Positions 32,801 to 47,160 of a stretch of 64,000 nucleotides of DNA are shown piece after piece. The notes below the pieces were generated by a model, which did not search any database, was not told where the DNA came from, and worked only from the letters and a program-made list of their open reading frames with translations. How positions within the stretch are numbered: position 1 is the stretch's first letter; every line of letters starts with the position of its first letter. Source of the stretch: Sepiola atlantica (Eukaryota > Mollusca > Cephalopoda > Sepiida > Sepiolidae); the NCBI GenBank assembly GCA_963556195.1, contig OY744547.1, positions 3,833,671 through 3,897,670 of the forward strand, in the 5' to 3' direction. A program made the translations under genes and the position numbers.

Positions 32801-33125
32801 TGTTATTATAAATCAATATGTATTTTCTGTAATATGATTGTATTTGTATGTCATCAATAACATCTATAAAAACGGTATTGCCTTTTTTATCCATATTTTT
32901 GTTATTATAAATCAATATGAATTTTCTGTAATATGATTGTATTTGTATGTCATCAATAACATCTATAAAAACGGTATTGCCTTTTTTATCCATATTTTTG
33001 TTATTATAAATCAATATGAATTTTCTGTAATATGATTGTATTTGTATGTCATCAATAACATCTATAAAAACGGTATTGCCTTTTTTATCCATATTTTTGT
33101 TATTATAAATCAATATGTATTTTCT

Positions 33126-35990
33126 TTAATATGATTGTATTTGTATGTCATTAATAACATCTATAAAAACGGTATTGCCTTTTTTATCCCTATTTTTGTT
33201 ATTATAAATCAATATGTATTTTCTGTAATATGATTGTATTTGTATGTCATCAATAACATCTATAAAAACGGTATTGCCTTTTTTATCCATATTTTTGTTA
33301 TTATAAATCAATATGAATTTTCTGTAATATGATTGTATTTGTATGTCATCAATAACATCTATAAAAACGGTATTGCCTTTTTTATCCATATTTTTGTTAT
33401 TATAAATCAATATGAATTTTCTGTAATATGATTGTATTTGTATGTCATCAATAACATCTATTAAAACGGTATTGCCTTTTTTATCCATATTTTTGTTATT
33501 ATAAATCAATATGTATTTTATTTAATATGATTGTATTTGTATGTCATCAATAACATCTATAAAAACGGTATTGCCTTTTTTATCCATATTTTTGTTATTA
33601 TAAATCAATATGTATTTTCTTTAATATGATTGTATTTGTATGTCATTAATAACATCTATAAAAACGGTATTGCCTTTTTTATCCATATTTTTGTTATTAT
33701 AAATCAATATGTATTTTCTGTAATATGATTGTATTTGTATGTCATCAATAACATCTATAAAAACGGTATTGCCTTTTTTATCCTTATTTTTGTTATTATA
33801 AATCAATATGTATTTTCTGTAATATGATTGTATTTGTATGTCATCAATAACATCTATAAAAACGGTATTGCCATTTTTATCTATATTTTTGTTATTATAA
33901 ATCAATATGAATTTTCTTTAATATTATTGTATTTGTATGTCATCAATAACATCTATAAAAACGGTATTGCCTTTTTTATCCATATTTTTGTTATTATAAA
34001 TCAATATGAATTTTCTGTAATATGATTGTATTTGTATGTCATCAATAACATCTATAAAAACGGTATTGCCTTTTTTATCCATATTTTTGTTATTATAAAT
34101 CAATATGTATTTTCTTTAATATGATTGTATTTGTATGTCATTAATAACATCTATAAAAACGGTATTGCCTTTTTTATCCCTATTTTTGTTATTATAAATC
34201 AATATGTATTTTCTTTAATATGATTGTATTTGTATGTCATCAATAACATCTATAAAAACGGTATTGCCTTTTTTATCCATATTTTTGTTATTATAAATCA
34301 ATATGAATTTTCTGTAATATGATTGTATTTGTATGTCATCAATAACATCTATAAAAACGGTATTGCCTTTTTTATCCATATTTTTGTTATTATAAATCAA
34401 TATGAATTTTCTGTAATATGATTGTATTTGTATGTCATCAATAACATCTATAAAAACGGTATTGCCTTTTTTATCCATATTTTTGTTATTATAAATCAAT
34501 ATGAATTTTCTGTAATATGATTGTATTTGTATGTCATCAATAACATCTATAAAAACGGTATTGCCTTTTTTATCCATATTTTTGTTATTATAAATCAATA
34601 TGAATTTTCTGTAATATGATTGTATTTGTATGTCATCAATAACATCTATAAAAACGGTATTGCCTTTTTTATCCATATTTTTGTTATTATAAATCAATAT
34701 GAATTTTCTGTAATATGATTGTATTTGTATGTCATCAATAACATCTATAAAAACGGTATTGCCTTTTTTATCCATATTTTTGTTATTATAAATCAATATG
34801 AATTTTCTGTAATATGATTGTATTTGTATGTCATCAATAACATCTATTAAAACGGTATTGCCTTTTTTATCCATATTTTTGTTATTATAAATCAATATGT
34901 ATTTTCTTTAATATGATTGTATTTGTATGTCATCAATAACATCTATAAAAACGGTATTGCCTTTTTTATCCATATTTTTGTTATTATAAATCAATATGTA
35001 TTTTCTTTAATATGATTGTATTTGTATGTCATTAATAACATCTATAAAAACGGTATTGCCTTTTTTATCCATATTTTTGTTATTATAAATCAATATGTAT
35101 TTTCTGTAATATGATTGTATTTGTATGTCATCAATAACATCTATAAAAACGGTATTGCCTTTTTTATCCTTATTTTTGTTATTATAAATCAATATGTATT
35201 TTCTGTAATATGATTGTGTTTGTATGTCATCAATAACATCTATAAAAACGGTATTGCCATTTTTATCTATATTTTTGTTATTATAAATCAATATGAATTT
35301 TCTTTAATATTATTGTATTTGTATGTCATCAATAACATCTATAAAAACGGTATTGCCTTTTTTATCCATATTTTTGTTATTATAAATCAATATGAATTTT
35401 CTGTAATATGATTGTATTTGTATGTCATCAATAACATCTATTAAAACGGTATTGCCTTTTTTATCCATATTTTTGTTATTATAAATCAATATGTATTTTC
35501 TTTAATATGATTGTATTTGTATGTCATCAATAACATCTATAAAAACGGTATTGCCTTTTTTATCCATATTTTTGTTATTATAAATCAATATGTATTTTCT
35601 TTAATATGATTGTATTTGTATGTCATTAATAACATCTATAAAAACGGTATTGCCTTTTTTATCCTTATTTTTGTTATTATAAATCAATATGTATTTTCTG
35701 TAATATGATTGTATTTGTATGTCATCAATAACATCTATAAAAACGGTATTGCCTTTTTTATCCATATTTTTGTTATTATAAATCAATATGTATTTTCTGT
35801 AATATGATTGTATTTGTATGTCATCAATAACATCTATAAAAACGGTATTGCCTTTTTTATCCATATTTTTGTTATTATAAATCCATATGTATTTTCTGTA
35901 ATATGATTGTATTTGTATGTCATCAATAACATCTATAAAAACGGTATTGCCTTTTTTATCCATATTTTTGTTATTATAAATCAATATGTA
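33126..35990. repeat. 14-monomer higher-order duplication (1,386 bp)
   Basis: Marker variants recur at exactly 1,386 bp: CATCTATTAAAACGG at 33,455 and 34,841, TTTAATATTATTG near 33,916 and 35,302, and ATTTTTATCTATATTTTTG near 33,873 and 35,259. The TTTCTTTAATATG variant is confined to this zone. Confidence 0.85.
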
Positions 35991-36021
35991 TTTTCTGTAA
36001 TATGATTGTATTTGTATGTCA

Positions 36022-37800
36022 TCAATAACATTTTATAAAAACGGTATTGCCTTTTTTATCCATATTTTTGTTATTATAAATCAATATGAATTTTCTGTAA
36101 TATGATTGTATTTGTATGTCATCAATAACATCTATAAAAACGGTATTGCCTTTTTTATCCATATTTTTGTTATTATAAATCAATATGTATTTTCTGTAAT
36201 ATGATTGTATTTGTATGTCATCAATAACATCTATAAAAACGGTATTGCCTTTTTTATCCATATTTTTGTTATTATAAATCAATATGAATTTTCTGTAATA
36301 TGATTGTATTTGTATGTCATCAATAACATCTATAAAAACGGTATTGCCTTTTTTATCCATATTTTTGTTATTATAAATCAATATGAATTTTCTGTAATAT
36401 GATTGTATTTGTATGTCATCAATAACATCTATAAAAACGGTATTGCCTTTTTTATCCATATTTTTGTTATTATAAATCAATATGTATTTTCTGTAATATG
36501 ATTGTATTTGTATGTCATCAATAACATCTATAAAAACGGTATTGCCTTTTTTATCCATATTTTTGTTATTATAAATCAATATGTATTTTCTGTAATATGA
36601 TTGTATTTGTATGTCATCAATAACATTTTATAAAAACGGTATTGCCTTTTTTATCCATATTTTTGTTATTATAAATCAATATGTATTTTCTGTAATATGA
36701 TTGTATTTGTATGTCATCAATAACATCTATAAAAACGGTATTGCCTTTTTTATCCATATTTTTGTTATTATAAATCAATATGTATTTTCTGTAATATGAT
36801 TGTATTTGTATGTCATCAATAACATCTATAAAAACGGTATTGCCTTTTTTATCCATATTTTTGTTATTATAAATCAATATGAATTTTCTGTAATATGATT
36901 GTATTTGTATGTCATCAATAACATCTATAAAAACGGTATTGCCTTTTTTTATCCATATTTTTGTTATTATAAATCAATATGAATTTTCTGTAATATGATT
37001 GTATTTGTATGTCATCAATAACATCTATAAAAACAGTATTGCCTTTTTTATCCATATTTTTGTTATTATAAATCAATATGAATTTTCTGTAATATGATTG
37101 TATTTGTATGTCATCAATAACATCTATAAAAACGGTATTGCCTTTTTTATCCATATTTTTGTTATTATAAATCAATATGAATTTTCTGTAATATGATTGT
37201 ATTTGTATGTCATCAATAACATCTATAAAAACGGTATTGCCTTTTTTTATCCATATTTTTGTTATTATAAATCAATATGAATTTTCTGTAATATGATTGT
37301 ATTTGTATGTCATCAATAACATCTATAAAAACAGTATTGCCTTTTTTATCCATATTTTTGTTATTATAAATCAATATCAATTTTCTGTAATATGATTGTA
37401 TTTGTATGTCATCAATAACATCTATAAAAACGGTATTTACTTTTTTATCCATATTTTTGTTATTATAAATCAATATGAATTTTCTGTAATATGATTGTAT
37501 TTGTATGTCATCAATAACATCTATAAAAACAGTATTGCCTTTTTTATCCATATTTTTGTTATTATAAATCAATATGAATTTTCTGTAATATGATTGTATT
37601 TGTATGTCATCAATAACATCTATAAAAACAGTATTGCCTTTTTTATCCATATTTTTGTTATTATAAATCAATATCAATTTTCTGTAATATGATTGTATTT
37701 GTATGTCATCAATAACATCTATAAAAACGGTATTGCCTTTTTTATCCATATTTTTGCTATTATAAATCAATATGAATTTTCTGTAATATGATTGTATTTG
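36022..37800. repeat. Trimer-based higher-order repeats with +1 indel
   Basis: The rare CATTTTATAAAAACGG variant sits at 36,029 and 36,624 (595 bp apart), and monomers with the 7-T run recur at 298 bp (three monomers plus one base) near 36,938 and 37,236. Confidence 0.75.
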
Positions 37801-40800
37801 TATGTCATCAATAACATCTATAAAAACGGTATTGCCTTTTTTTATCCATATTTTTGTTATTATAAATCAATATGAATTTTCTGTAATATGATTGTATTTG
37901 TATGTCATCAATAACATCTATAAAAACGGTATTGCCTTTTTTATCCATATTTTTGTTATTATAAATCAATATGAATTTTCTGTAATATGATTGTATTTGT
38001 ATGTCATTAATAACATCTATAAAAACGGTATTGCCTTTTTTATCCATATTTTTGTTATTATAAATCAATATTAATTTTCTGTAATATGATTGTATTTGTA
38101 TGTCATCAATAACATCTATAAAAACGGTATTGCCTTTTTTATCCATATTTTTGTTATTATAAATCAATATGAATTTTCTGTAATATGATTGTATTTGTAT
38201 GTCATTAATAACATCTATAAAAACGGTATTGCCTTTTTTATCCATATTTTTGTTATTATAAATCAATATTAATTTTCTGTAATATGATTGTATTTGTATG
38301 TCATGAATAACATCTATAAAAACGGTATTGCCTTTTTTATCCACATTTTTGTTATTATAAATCAATATTAATTTTCTGTAATATGATTGTATTTGTATGT
38401 CATCAATAACATCTATAAAAACGGTATTGCCTTTTTTATCCATATTTTTGTTATTATAAATCAATATGCATTTTCTGTAATATGATTGTATTTGTATGTC
38501 ATCAATAACATCTATTAAAACGGTATTGCCTTTTTTATCCATATTTTTGTTATTATAAATCAAACTGCATTTTCTGTAATATGATTGTATTTGTATGTCA
38601 TCAATAACATCTATAAAAACGGTATTACCTTTTTTATCCATATTTTTGTTATTATAAATCAATATGCATTTTCTGTAATATGATTGTATTTGTATGTCAT
38701 GAATAACATCTATACAAACGGTATTGCCTTTTTTATCCATATTTTTGTTATTATAAATCAATATGAATTTTCTGTAATATGATTGTATTTGTATGTCATC
38801 AATAACATCTATACAAACGGTATTGCCTTTTTTATCCATATTTTTGTTATTATAAATCAATATGAATTTTCTGTAATATGATTGTATTTGTATGTCATCA
38901 ATAACATCTATACAAACGGTATTGCCTTTTTTATCCATATTTTTGTTATTATAAATCAATATGCATTTTCTGTAATATGATTGTATTTGTATGTCATCAA
39001 TAACATCTATAAAAACGGTATTGCCTTTTTTTATCCATATTTTTGTTATTATAAATCAATATGAATTTTCTGTAATATGATTGTATTTGTATGTCATCAA
39101 TAACATCTATAAAAACGGTATTGCCTTTTTTTATCCATATTTTTGTTATTATAAATCAATATGAATTTTCTGTAATATGATTGTATTTGTATGTCATCAA
39201 TAACATCTATAAAAACGGTATTGCCTTTTTTTATCCATATTTTTGTTATTATAAATCAATATGAATTTTCTGTAATATGATTGTATTTGTATGTCATCAA
39301 TAACATCTATAAAAACGGTATTGCCTTTTTTATCCATATTTTTGTTATTATAAATCAATATGTATTTTCTGTAATATGATTGTATTTGTATGTCATCAAT
39401 AACATCTATTATAACGGTATTGCCTTTTTTATCCATATTTTTGTTATTATAAATCAATATGTATTTTCTGTAATATGATTGTATTTGTATGTCATCAATA
39501 ACATCTATAAAAACGGTATTGCCTTTTTTATCCATATTTTTTTAATTATAAATCAATATGAATTTTCTGTAATATGATTGTATTTGTATGTCATCAATAA
39601 CATCTATAAAAACGGTATTGCCTTTTTTATCCATATTTTTGTTATTATAAATCAATATGTATTTTCTGTAATATGATTGTATTTGTATGTCATCAATAAC
39701 ATCTATTAAAACGGTATTGCCTTTTTTATCCATATTTTTGTTATTATAAATCAATATGTATTTTCTGTAATATGATTGTATTTGTATGTCATCAATAACA
39801 TCTATAAAAACGGTATTGCCTTTTTTATCCATATTTTTGTTATTATAAATCAATATGTATTTTCTGTAATATGATTGTATTTGTATGTCATCAATAACAT
39901 CTATAAAAACGGTATTGCCTTTTCTATCCATATTTTTGTTATTATAAATCAATATGTATTTTCTGTAATATGATTGTATTTGTATGTCATCAATAACATC
40001 TATAAAAACGGTATTGCCTTTTCTATCCATATTTTTGTTATTATAAATCAATATGAATTTTCTGTAATATGATTGTATTTGTATGTCATCAATAACATCT
40101 ATAAAAACGGTATTGCCTTTTTTATCCATATTTTTGTTATTATAAATCAATATGAATTTTCTGTAATATGATTGTATTTGTATGTCATCAATAACATCTA
40201 TAAAAACGGTGTTGCCTTTTTTATCCATATTTTTGTTATTATAAATCAATATGAATTTTCTGTAATATGATTGTATTTGTATGTCATCAATAGCATCTAT
40301 AAAAACGGTATTACCTTTTTTATCCATATTTTTGTTATTATAAATCAATATGTATTTTCTGTAATATGATTGTATTTGTATGTCATCAATAACATCTATA
40401 AAAACGGTATTGCCTTTTCTATCCATATTTTTGTTATTATAAATCAATATGAATTTTCTGTAATATGATTGTATTTGTATGTCATCAATAACATCTATTA
40501 AAACGGTATTGCCTTTTCTATCCATATTTTTGTTATTATAAATCAATATGAATTTTCTGTAATATGATTGTATTTGTATGTCATCAATAGCATCTATAAA
40601 AACGGTATTACCTTTTTTATCCATATTTTTGTTATTATAAATCAATATGAATTTTCTGTAATATGATTGTATTTGTATGTCATCAATAGCATCTATAAAA
40701 ACGGTATTACCTTTTTTATCCATATTTTTGTTATTATAAATCAATATGTATTTTCTGTAATATGATTGTATTTGTATGTCATCAATAACATCTATAAAAA

Positions 40801-41582
40801 CGGTATTGATTTTTCTATCCATATTTTTGTTATTATAAATCAATATGAATTTTCTGTAATATGATTGTATTTGTATGTCATCAATAACATCTATAAAAAC
40901 GGTATTGCCTTTTTTATCCATATTTTTGTTATTATAAATCAATATGAATTTTCTGTAATATGATTGTATTTGTATGTCATTAATAACATCTATAAAAACG
41001 GTATTGCCTTTTTTATCCATATTTTTGTTATTATAAATCAATATGAATTTTCTGTAATATGATTGTATTTGTATGTCATCAATAACATCTATAAAAACAG
41101 TATTACCTTTTTATCCATATTTTTTAAATTATAAATCAATATGAATTTTCTGTAATATGATTGTATTTGTATGTCATCAATAACATCTATAAAAACGGTA
41201 TTGCCTTTTTTATCCATATTTTTTAAATTATAAATCAATATGAATTTTCTGTAATATGATTGTATTTGTATGTCATTAATAACATCTATAAAAACGGTAT
41301 TGATTTTTCTATCCATATTTTTGTTATTATAAATCAATATGAATTTTCTGTAATATGATTGTATTTGTATGTCATCAATAACATCTATAAAAACGGTATT
41401 GCCTTTTTTATCCATATTTTTGTTATTATAAATCAATATGAATTTTCTGTAATATGATTGTATTTGTATGTCATTAATAACATCTATAAAAACGGTATTG
41501 CCTTTTTTATCCATATTTTTGTTATTATAAATCAATATGAATTTTCTGTAATATGATTGTATTTGTATGTCATCAATAACAT

Positions 41583-44500
41583 CTATAAAAACGGTATTGC
41601 CTTTTTATCAATATTTTTTAAATTATAAATCAATATGAATTTTCTGTAATATGATTGTATTTGTATGTCATCAATAACATCTATAAACACAGTGTTGCCT
41701 TTTTTATCCATATTTTTGTTATTATAAATCAATATGAATTTTCTGTAATATGATTGTATTTGTATGTCATCAATAACATCTATAAAAACGGTGTTGCCTT
41801 TTTTATCCATATTTTTGTTATTATAAATCAATATGTATTTTCTGTAATATGATTGTATTTGTATGTCATCAATAACATCTATAAAAACGGTATTGCCTTT
41901 TTATCCATATTTTTTAAATTATAAATCAATATGAATTTTCTGTAATATGATTGTATTTGTATGTCATCAATTACATCTATAAAAACGGTGTTGCCTTTTT
42001 TATCCATATTTTTTTAATTATAAATCAATATGAATTTTCTGTAATATGATTGTATTTGTATGTCATCAATAAAATCTATAAAAACGGTATTGCCTTTTTT
42101 ATCCATATTTTTTTAATTATAAATCAATATGAATTTTCTGTAATATGATTGTATTTGTATGTCATCAATAACATCTATAAAAACGGTGTTGCCTTTTTTA
42201 TCCATATTTTTGTTATTATAAATCAATATGTATTTTCTGTAATATGATTGTATTTGTATGTCATCAATAACATCTATAAAAACGGTATTACCTTTTTTAT
42301 CCATATTTTTGTTATTATAAATCAATATGTATTTTCTGTAATATGATTGTATTTGTATGTCATTAATAACATCTATAAAAACGGTATTACCATTTTTATC
42401 CATATTTTTGTTATTATAAATCAATATGAATTTTCTGTAATATGATTGTATTTGTATGTCATCAATAAAATCTATAAAAACGGTATTGCCTTTTTTATCC
42501 ATATTTTTTTAATTATAAATCAATATGAATTTTCTGTAATATGATTGTATTTGTATGTCATCAATAACATCTATAAAAACGGTGTTGCCTTTTTCATCCA
42601 TATTTTTTTAATTATAAATCAATATGAATTTTCTGTAATATGATTGTATTTGTATGTCATCAATAAAATCTATAAAAACGGTATTGCCTTTTTTATCCAT
42701 ATTTTTGTTATTATAAATCAATATGAATTTTCTGTAATATGATTGTATTTGTATGTCATCAATAACATCTATAAAAACGGTGTTGCCTTTTTTATCCATA
42801 TTTTTGTTATTATAAATCAATATGAATTTTCTGTAATATGATTGTATTTGTATGTCATCAATAACATCTATAAAAACGGTATTACCTTTTTTATCCATAT
42901 TTTTGTTATTATAAATCAATATGAATTTTCTGTAATATGATTGTATTTGTATGTCATCAATAACATCTATAAAAACGGTGTTGCCTTTTTTATCCATATT
43001 TTTGTTATTATAAATCAATATGTATTTTCTGTAATATGATTGTATTTGTATGTCATCAATAACATCTATAAAAACGGTGTTGCCTTTTTCATCCATATTT
43101 TTGTTATTATAAATCAATATGTATTTTCTGTAATATGATTGTATTTGTATGTCATCAATAACATCTATAAAAACGGTATTGCCTTTTTTTATCCATATTT
43201 TTGTTATTATAAATCAATATGAATTTTCTGTAATATGATTGTATTTGTATGTCATTAATAACATCTATAAAAACGGTGTTGCATTTTTTATCCATATTTT
43301 TGTTATTATAAATCAATATGAATTTTCTGTAATATGATTGTATTTGTATGTCATCAATAACATCTATAAAAACGGTATTGCCTTTTTTATCCATATTTTT
43401 GTTATTATAAATCAATATGTATTTTCTGTAATATGATTGTATTTGTATGTCATCAATAACATCTATAAAAACGGTATTGCCTTTTTTATCCATATTTTTG
43501 TTATTATAAATCAATATGAATTTTCTGTAATATGATTGTATTTGTATGTCATCAATAACATCTATAAAAACGGTATTGCCTTTTTTATCCATATTTTTGT
43601 TATTATAAATCAATATATATTTTCTGTAATATGATTGTATTTGTATGTCATCAATAACATCTATAAAAACGGTATTGCCTTTTTTATCCATATTTTTGTT
43701 ATTATAAATCAATATATATTTTCTGTAATATGATTGTATTTGTATGTCATCAATAACATCTATAAAAACGGTATTGCCTTTTTTATCCATATTTTTGTTA
43801 TTATAAATCAATATGAATTTTCTGTAATATGATTGTATTTGTATGTCATCAATAACATCTATAAAAACGGTATTGCCTTTTTTATCCATATTTTTGTTAT
43901 TATAAATCAATATGTATTTTCTGTAATATGATTGTATTTGTATGTCATTAATAACATCTATAAAAACGGTATTGCCTTTTTTATCCATATTTTTGTTATT
44001 ATAAATCAATATGAATTTTCTGTAATATGATTGTATTTGTATGTCATCAATAACATCTATAAAAACGGTATTGCCTTTTTTATCCATATTTTTGTTATTA
44101 TAAATCAATATATATTTTCTGTAATATGATTGTATTTGTATGTCATTAATAACATCTATAAAAACGGTGTTGCATTTTTTATCCATATTTTTGTTATTAT
44201 AAATCAATATGTATTTTCTGTAATATTATTGTATTTGTATGTCATCAATAACATCTATAAAAACGGTATTGCCTTTTTTATCCATATTTTTGTTATTATA
44301 AATCAATATGAATTTTCTGTAATATGATTGTATTTGTATGTCATCAATAACATCTATAAAAACGGTATTGCCTTTTTTATCCATATTTTTGTTATTATAA
44401 ATCAATATGAATTTTCTGTAATATGATTGTATTTGTATGTCATCAATAACATCTATAAAAACGGTATTGCCTTTTTTATCCATATTTTTGTTATTATAAA

Positions 44501-47160
44501 TCAATATGAATTTTCTGTAATATGATTGTATTTGTATGTCATCAATAACATCTATAAAAACGGTATTGCCTTTTTTATCCATATTTTTGTTATTATAAAT
44601 CAATATGAATTTTCTGTAATATGATTGTATTTGTATGTCATCAATAACATCTATAAAAACGGTATTGCCTTTTTTATCCATATTTTTGTTATTATAAATC
44701 AATATGAATTTTCTTGTAATATGATTGTATTTGTATGTCATCAATAACATCTATAAAAACGGTATTGCCTTTTTTATCCATATTTTTGTTATTATAAATC
44801 AATATGAATTTTCTGTAATATGATTGTATTTGTATGTCATCAATAACATCTATAAAAACGGTATTGCCTTTTTTATCCATATTTTTGTTATTATAAATCA
44901 ATATGAATTTTCTGTAATATGATTGTATTTGTATGTCATCAATAACATCTATAAAAACGGTATTGCCTTTTTTATCCATATTTTTGTTATTATAAATCAA
45001 TATGAATTTTCTGTAATATGATTGTATTTGTATGTCATCAATAACATCTATAAAAACGGTATTGCCTTTTTTATCCATATTTTTTAAATTATAAATCAAT
45101 ATGAATTTTCTGTAATATGATTGTATTTGTATGTCATTAATAACATCTATAAAAACGGTATTGCCTTTTTTATCCATATTTTTGTTATTATAAATCAATA
45201 TGAATTTTCTGTAATATGATTGTATTTGTATGTCATCAATAACATCTATAAAAACGGTGTTGCCTTTTTTATCCATATTTTTGTTATTATAAATCAATAT
45301 GAATTTTCTGTAATATGATTGTATTTGTATGTCATCAATAACATCTATAAAAACGGTATTGCCTTTTTTATCCATATTTTTGTTATTATAAATCAATATG
45401 AATTTTCTGTAATATGATTGTATTTGTATGTCATCAATAACATCTATAAAAACGGTGTTGCCTTTTTTATCCATATTTTTTTAATTATAAATCAATATGA
45501 ATTTTCTGTAATATGATTGTATTTGTATGTCATCAATAACATCTATAAAAACGGTATTGCCTTTTTTATCCATATTTTTGTTATTATAAATCAATATGAA
45601 TTTTCTGTAATATGATTGTATTTGTATGTCATCAATAACATCTATAAAAACGGTATTGCCTTTTTTATCCATATTTTTTTAATTATAAATCAATATGAAT
45701 TTTCTGTAATATGATTGTATTTGTATGTCATCAATAACATCTATAAAAACGGTGTTGCCTTTTTTATCCATATTTTTGTTATTATAAATCAATATGAATT
45801 TTCTGTAATATGATTGTATTTGTATGTCATCAATAACATCTATAAAAACGGTGTTGCCTTTTTTATCCATATTTTTGTTATTATAAATCAATATGTATTT
45901 TCTGTAATATGATTGTATTTGTATGTCATCAATAACATCTATAAAAACGGTATTGCCTTTTTATCCATATTTTTTAAATTATAAATCAATATGAATTTTC
46001 TGTAATATGATTGTATTTGTATGTCATCAATAACATCTATAAAAACAGTGTTGCCTTTTTTATCCATATTTTTGTTATTATAAATCAATATGAATTTTCT
46101 GTAATATGATTGTATTTGTATGTCATCAATAACATCTATAAAAACGGTGTTGCCTTTTTTATCCATATTTTTGTTATTATAAATCAATATGTATTTTCTG
46201 TAATATGATTGTATTTGTATGTCATCAATAACATCTATAAAAACGGTGTTGCCTTTTTTATCCATATTTTTTTAATTATAAATCAATATGAATTTTCTGT
46301 AATATGATTGTATTTGTATGTCATCAATAAAATCTATAAAAACGGTATTGCCTTTTTTATCCATATTTTTTTAATTATAAATCAATATGAATTTTCTGTA
46401 ATATGATTGTATTTGTATGTCATCAATAACATCTATAAAAACGGTGTTGCCTTTTTTATCCATATTTTTGTTATTATAAATCAATATGAATTTTCTGTAA
46501 TATGATTGTATTTGTATGTCATCAATAACATCTATAAAAACGGTATTACCTTTTTTATCCATATTTTTGTTATTATAAATCAATATGAATTTTCTGTAAT
46601 ATGATTGTATTTGTATGTCATCAATAACATCTATAAAAACGGTGTTGCCTTTTTTATCCATATTTTTGTTATTATAAATCAATATGAATTTTCTGTAATA
46701 TGATTGTATTTGTATGTCATCAATAACATCTATAAAAACGGTATTACCTTTTTTATCCATATTTTTGTTATTATAAATCAATATGTATTTTCTGTAATAT
46801 GATTGTATTTGTATGTCATCAATAACATCTATAAAAACGGTATTACCTTTTTTATCCATATTTTTGTTATTATAAATCAATATGAATTTTCTGTAATATG
46901 ATTGTATTTGTATGTCATCAATAACATCTATAAAAACGGTATTGCCCTTTTTATCCATATTTTTGTTATTATAAATCAATATGAATTTTCTGTAATATGA
47001 TTGTATTTGTATGTCATCAATAACATCTATAAAAACGGTATTGCCTTTTTTATCCATATTTTTGTTATTATAAATCAATATGTATTTTCTGTAATATGAT
47101 TGTATTTGTATGTCATCAATAACATCTATAAAAACGGTATTGCCTTTTTATCCATATTTT
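41583..47160. repeat. Large block duplication, offset 44 monomers (4,356 bp)
   Basis: The combination of a 5-T run plus TTTTTTAAATTATAAATC at ~41,601 and an AGTGTTGCC monomer at 41,691 recurs at ~45,957 and 46,047, offset 4,356 bp. GTGTTGCC and CAATAAAATC variants are confined to these two blocks. Later in the blocks the offsets drift by whole monomers, so copies have gained or lost units since. Confidence 0.7.
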
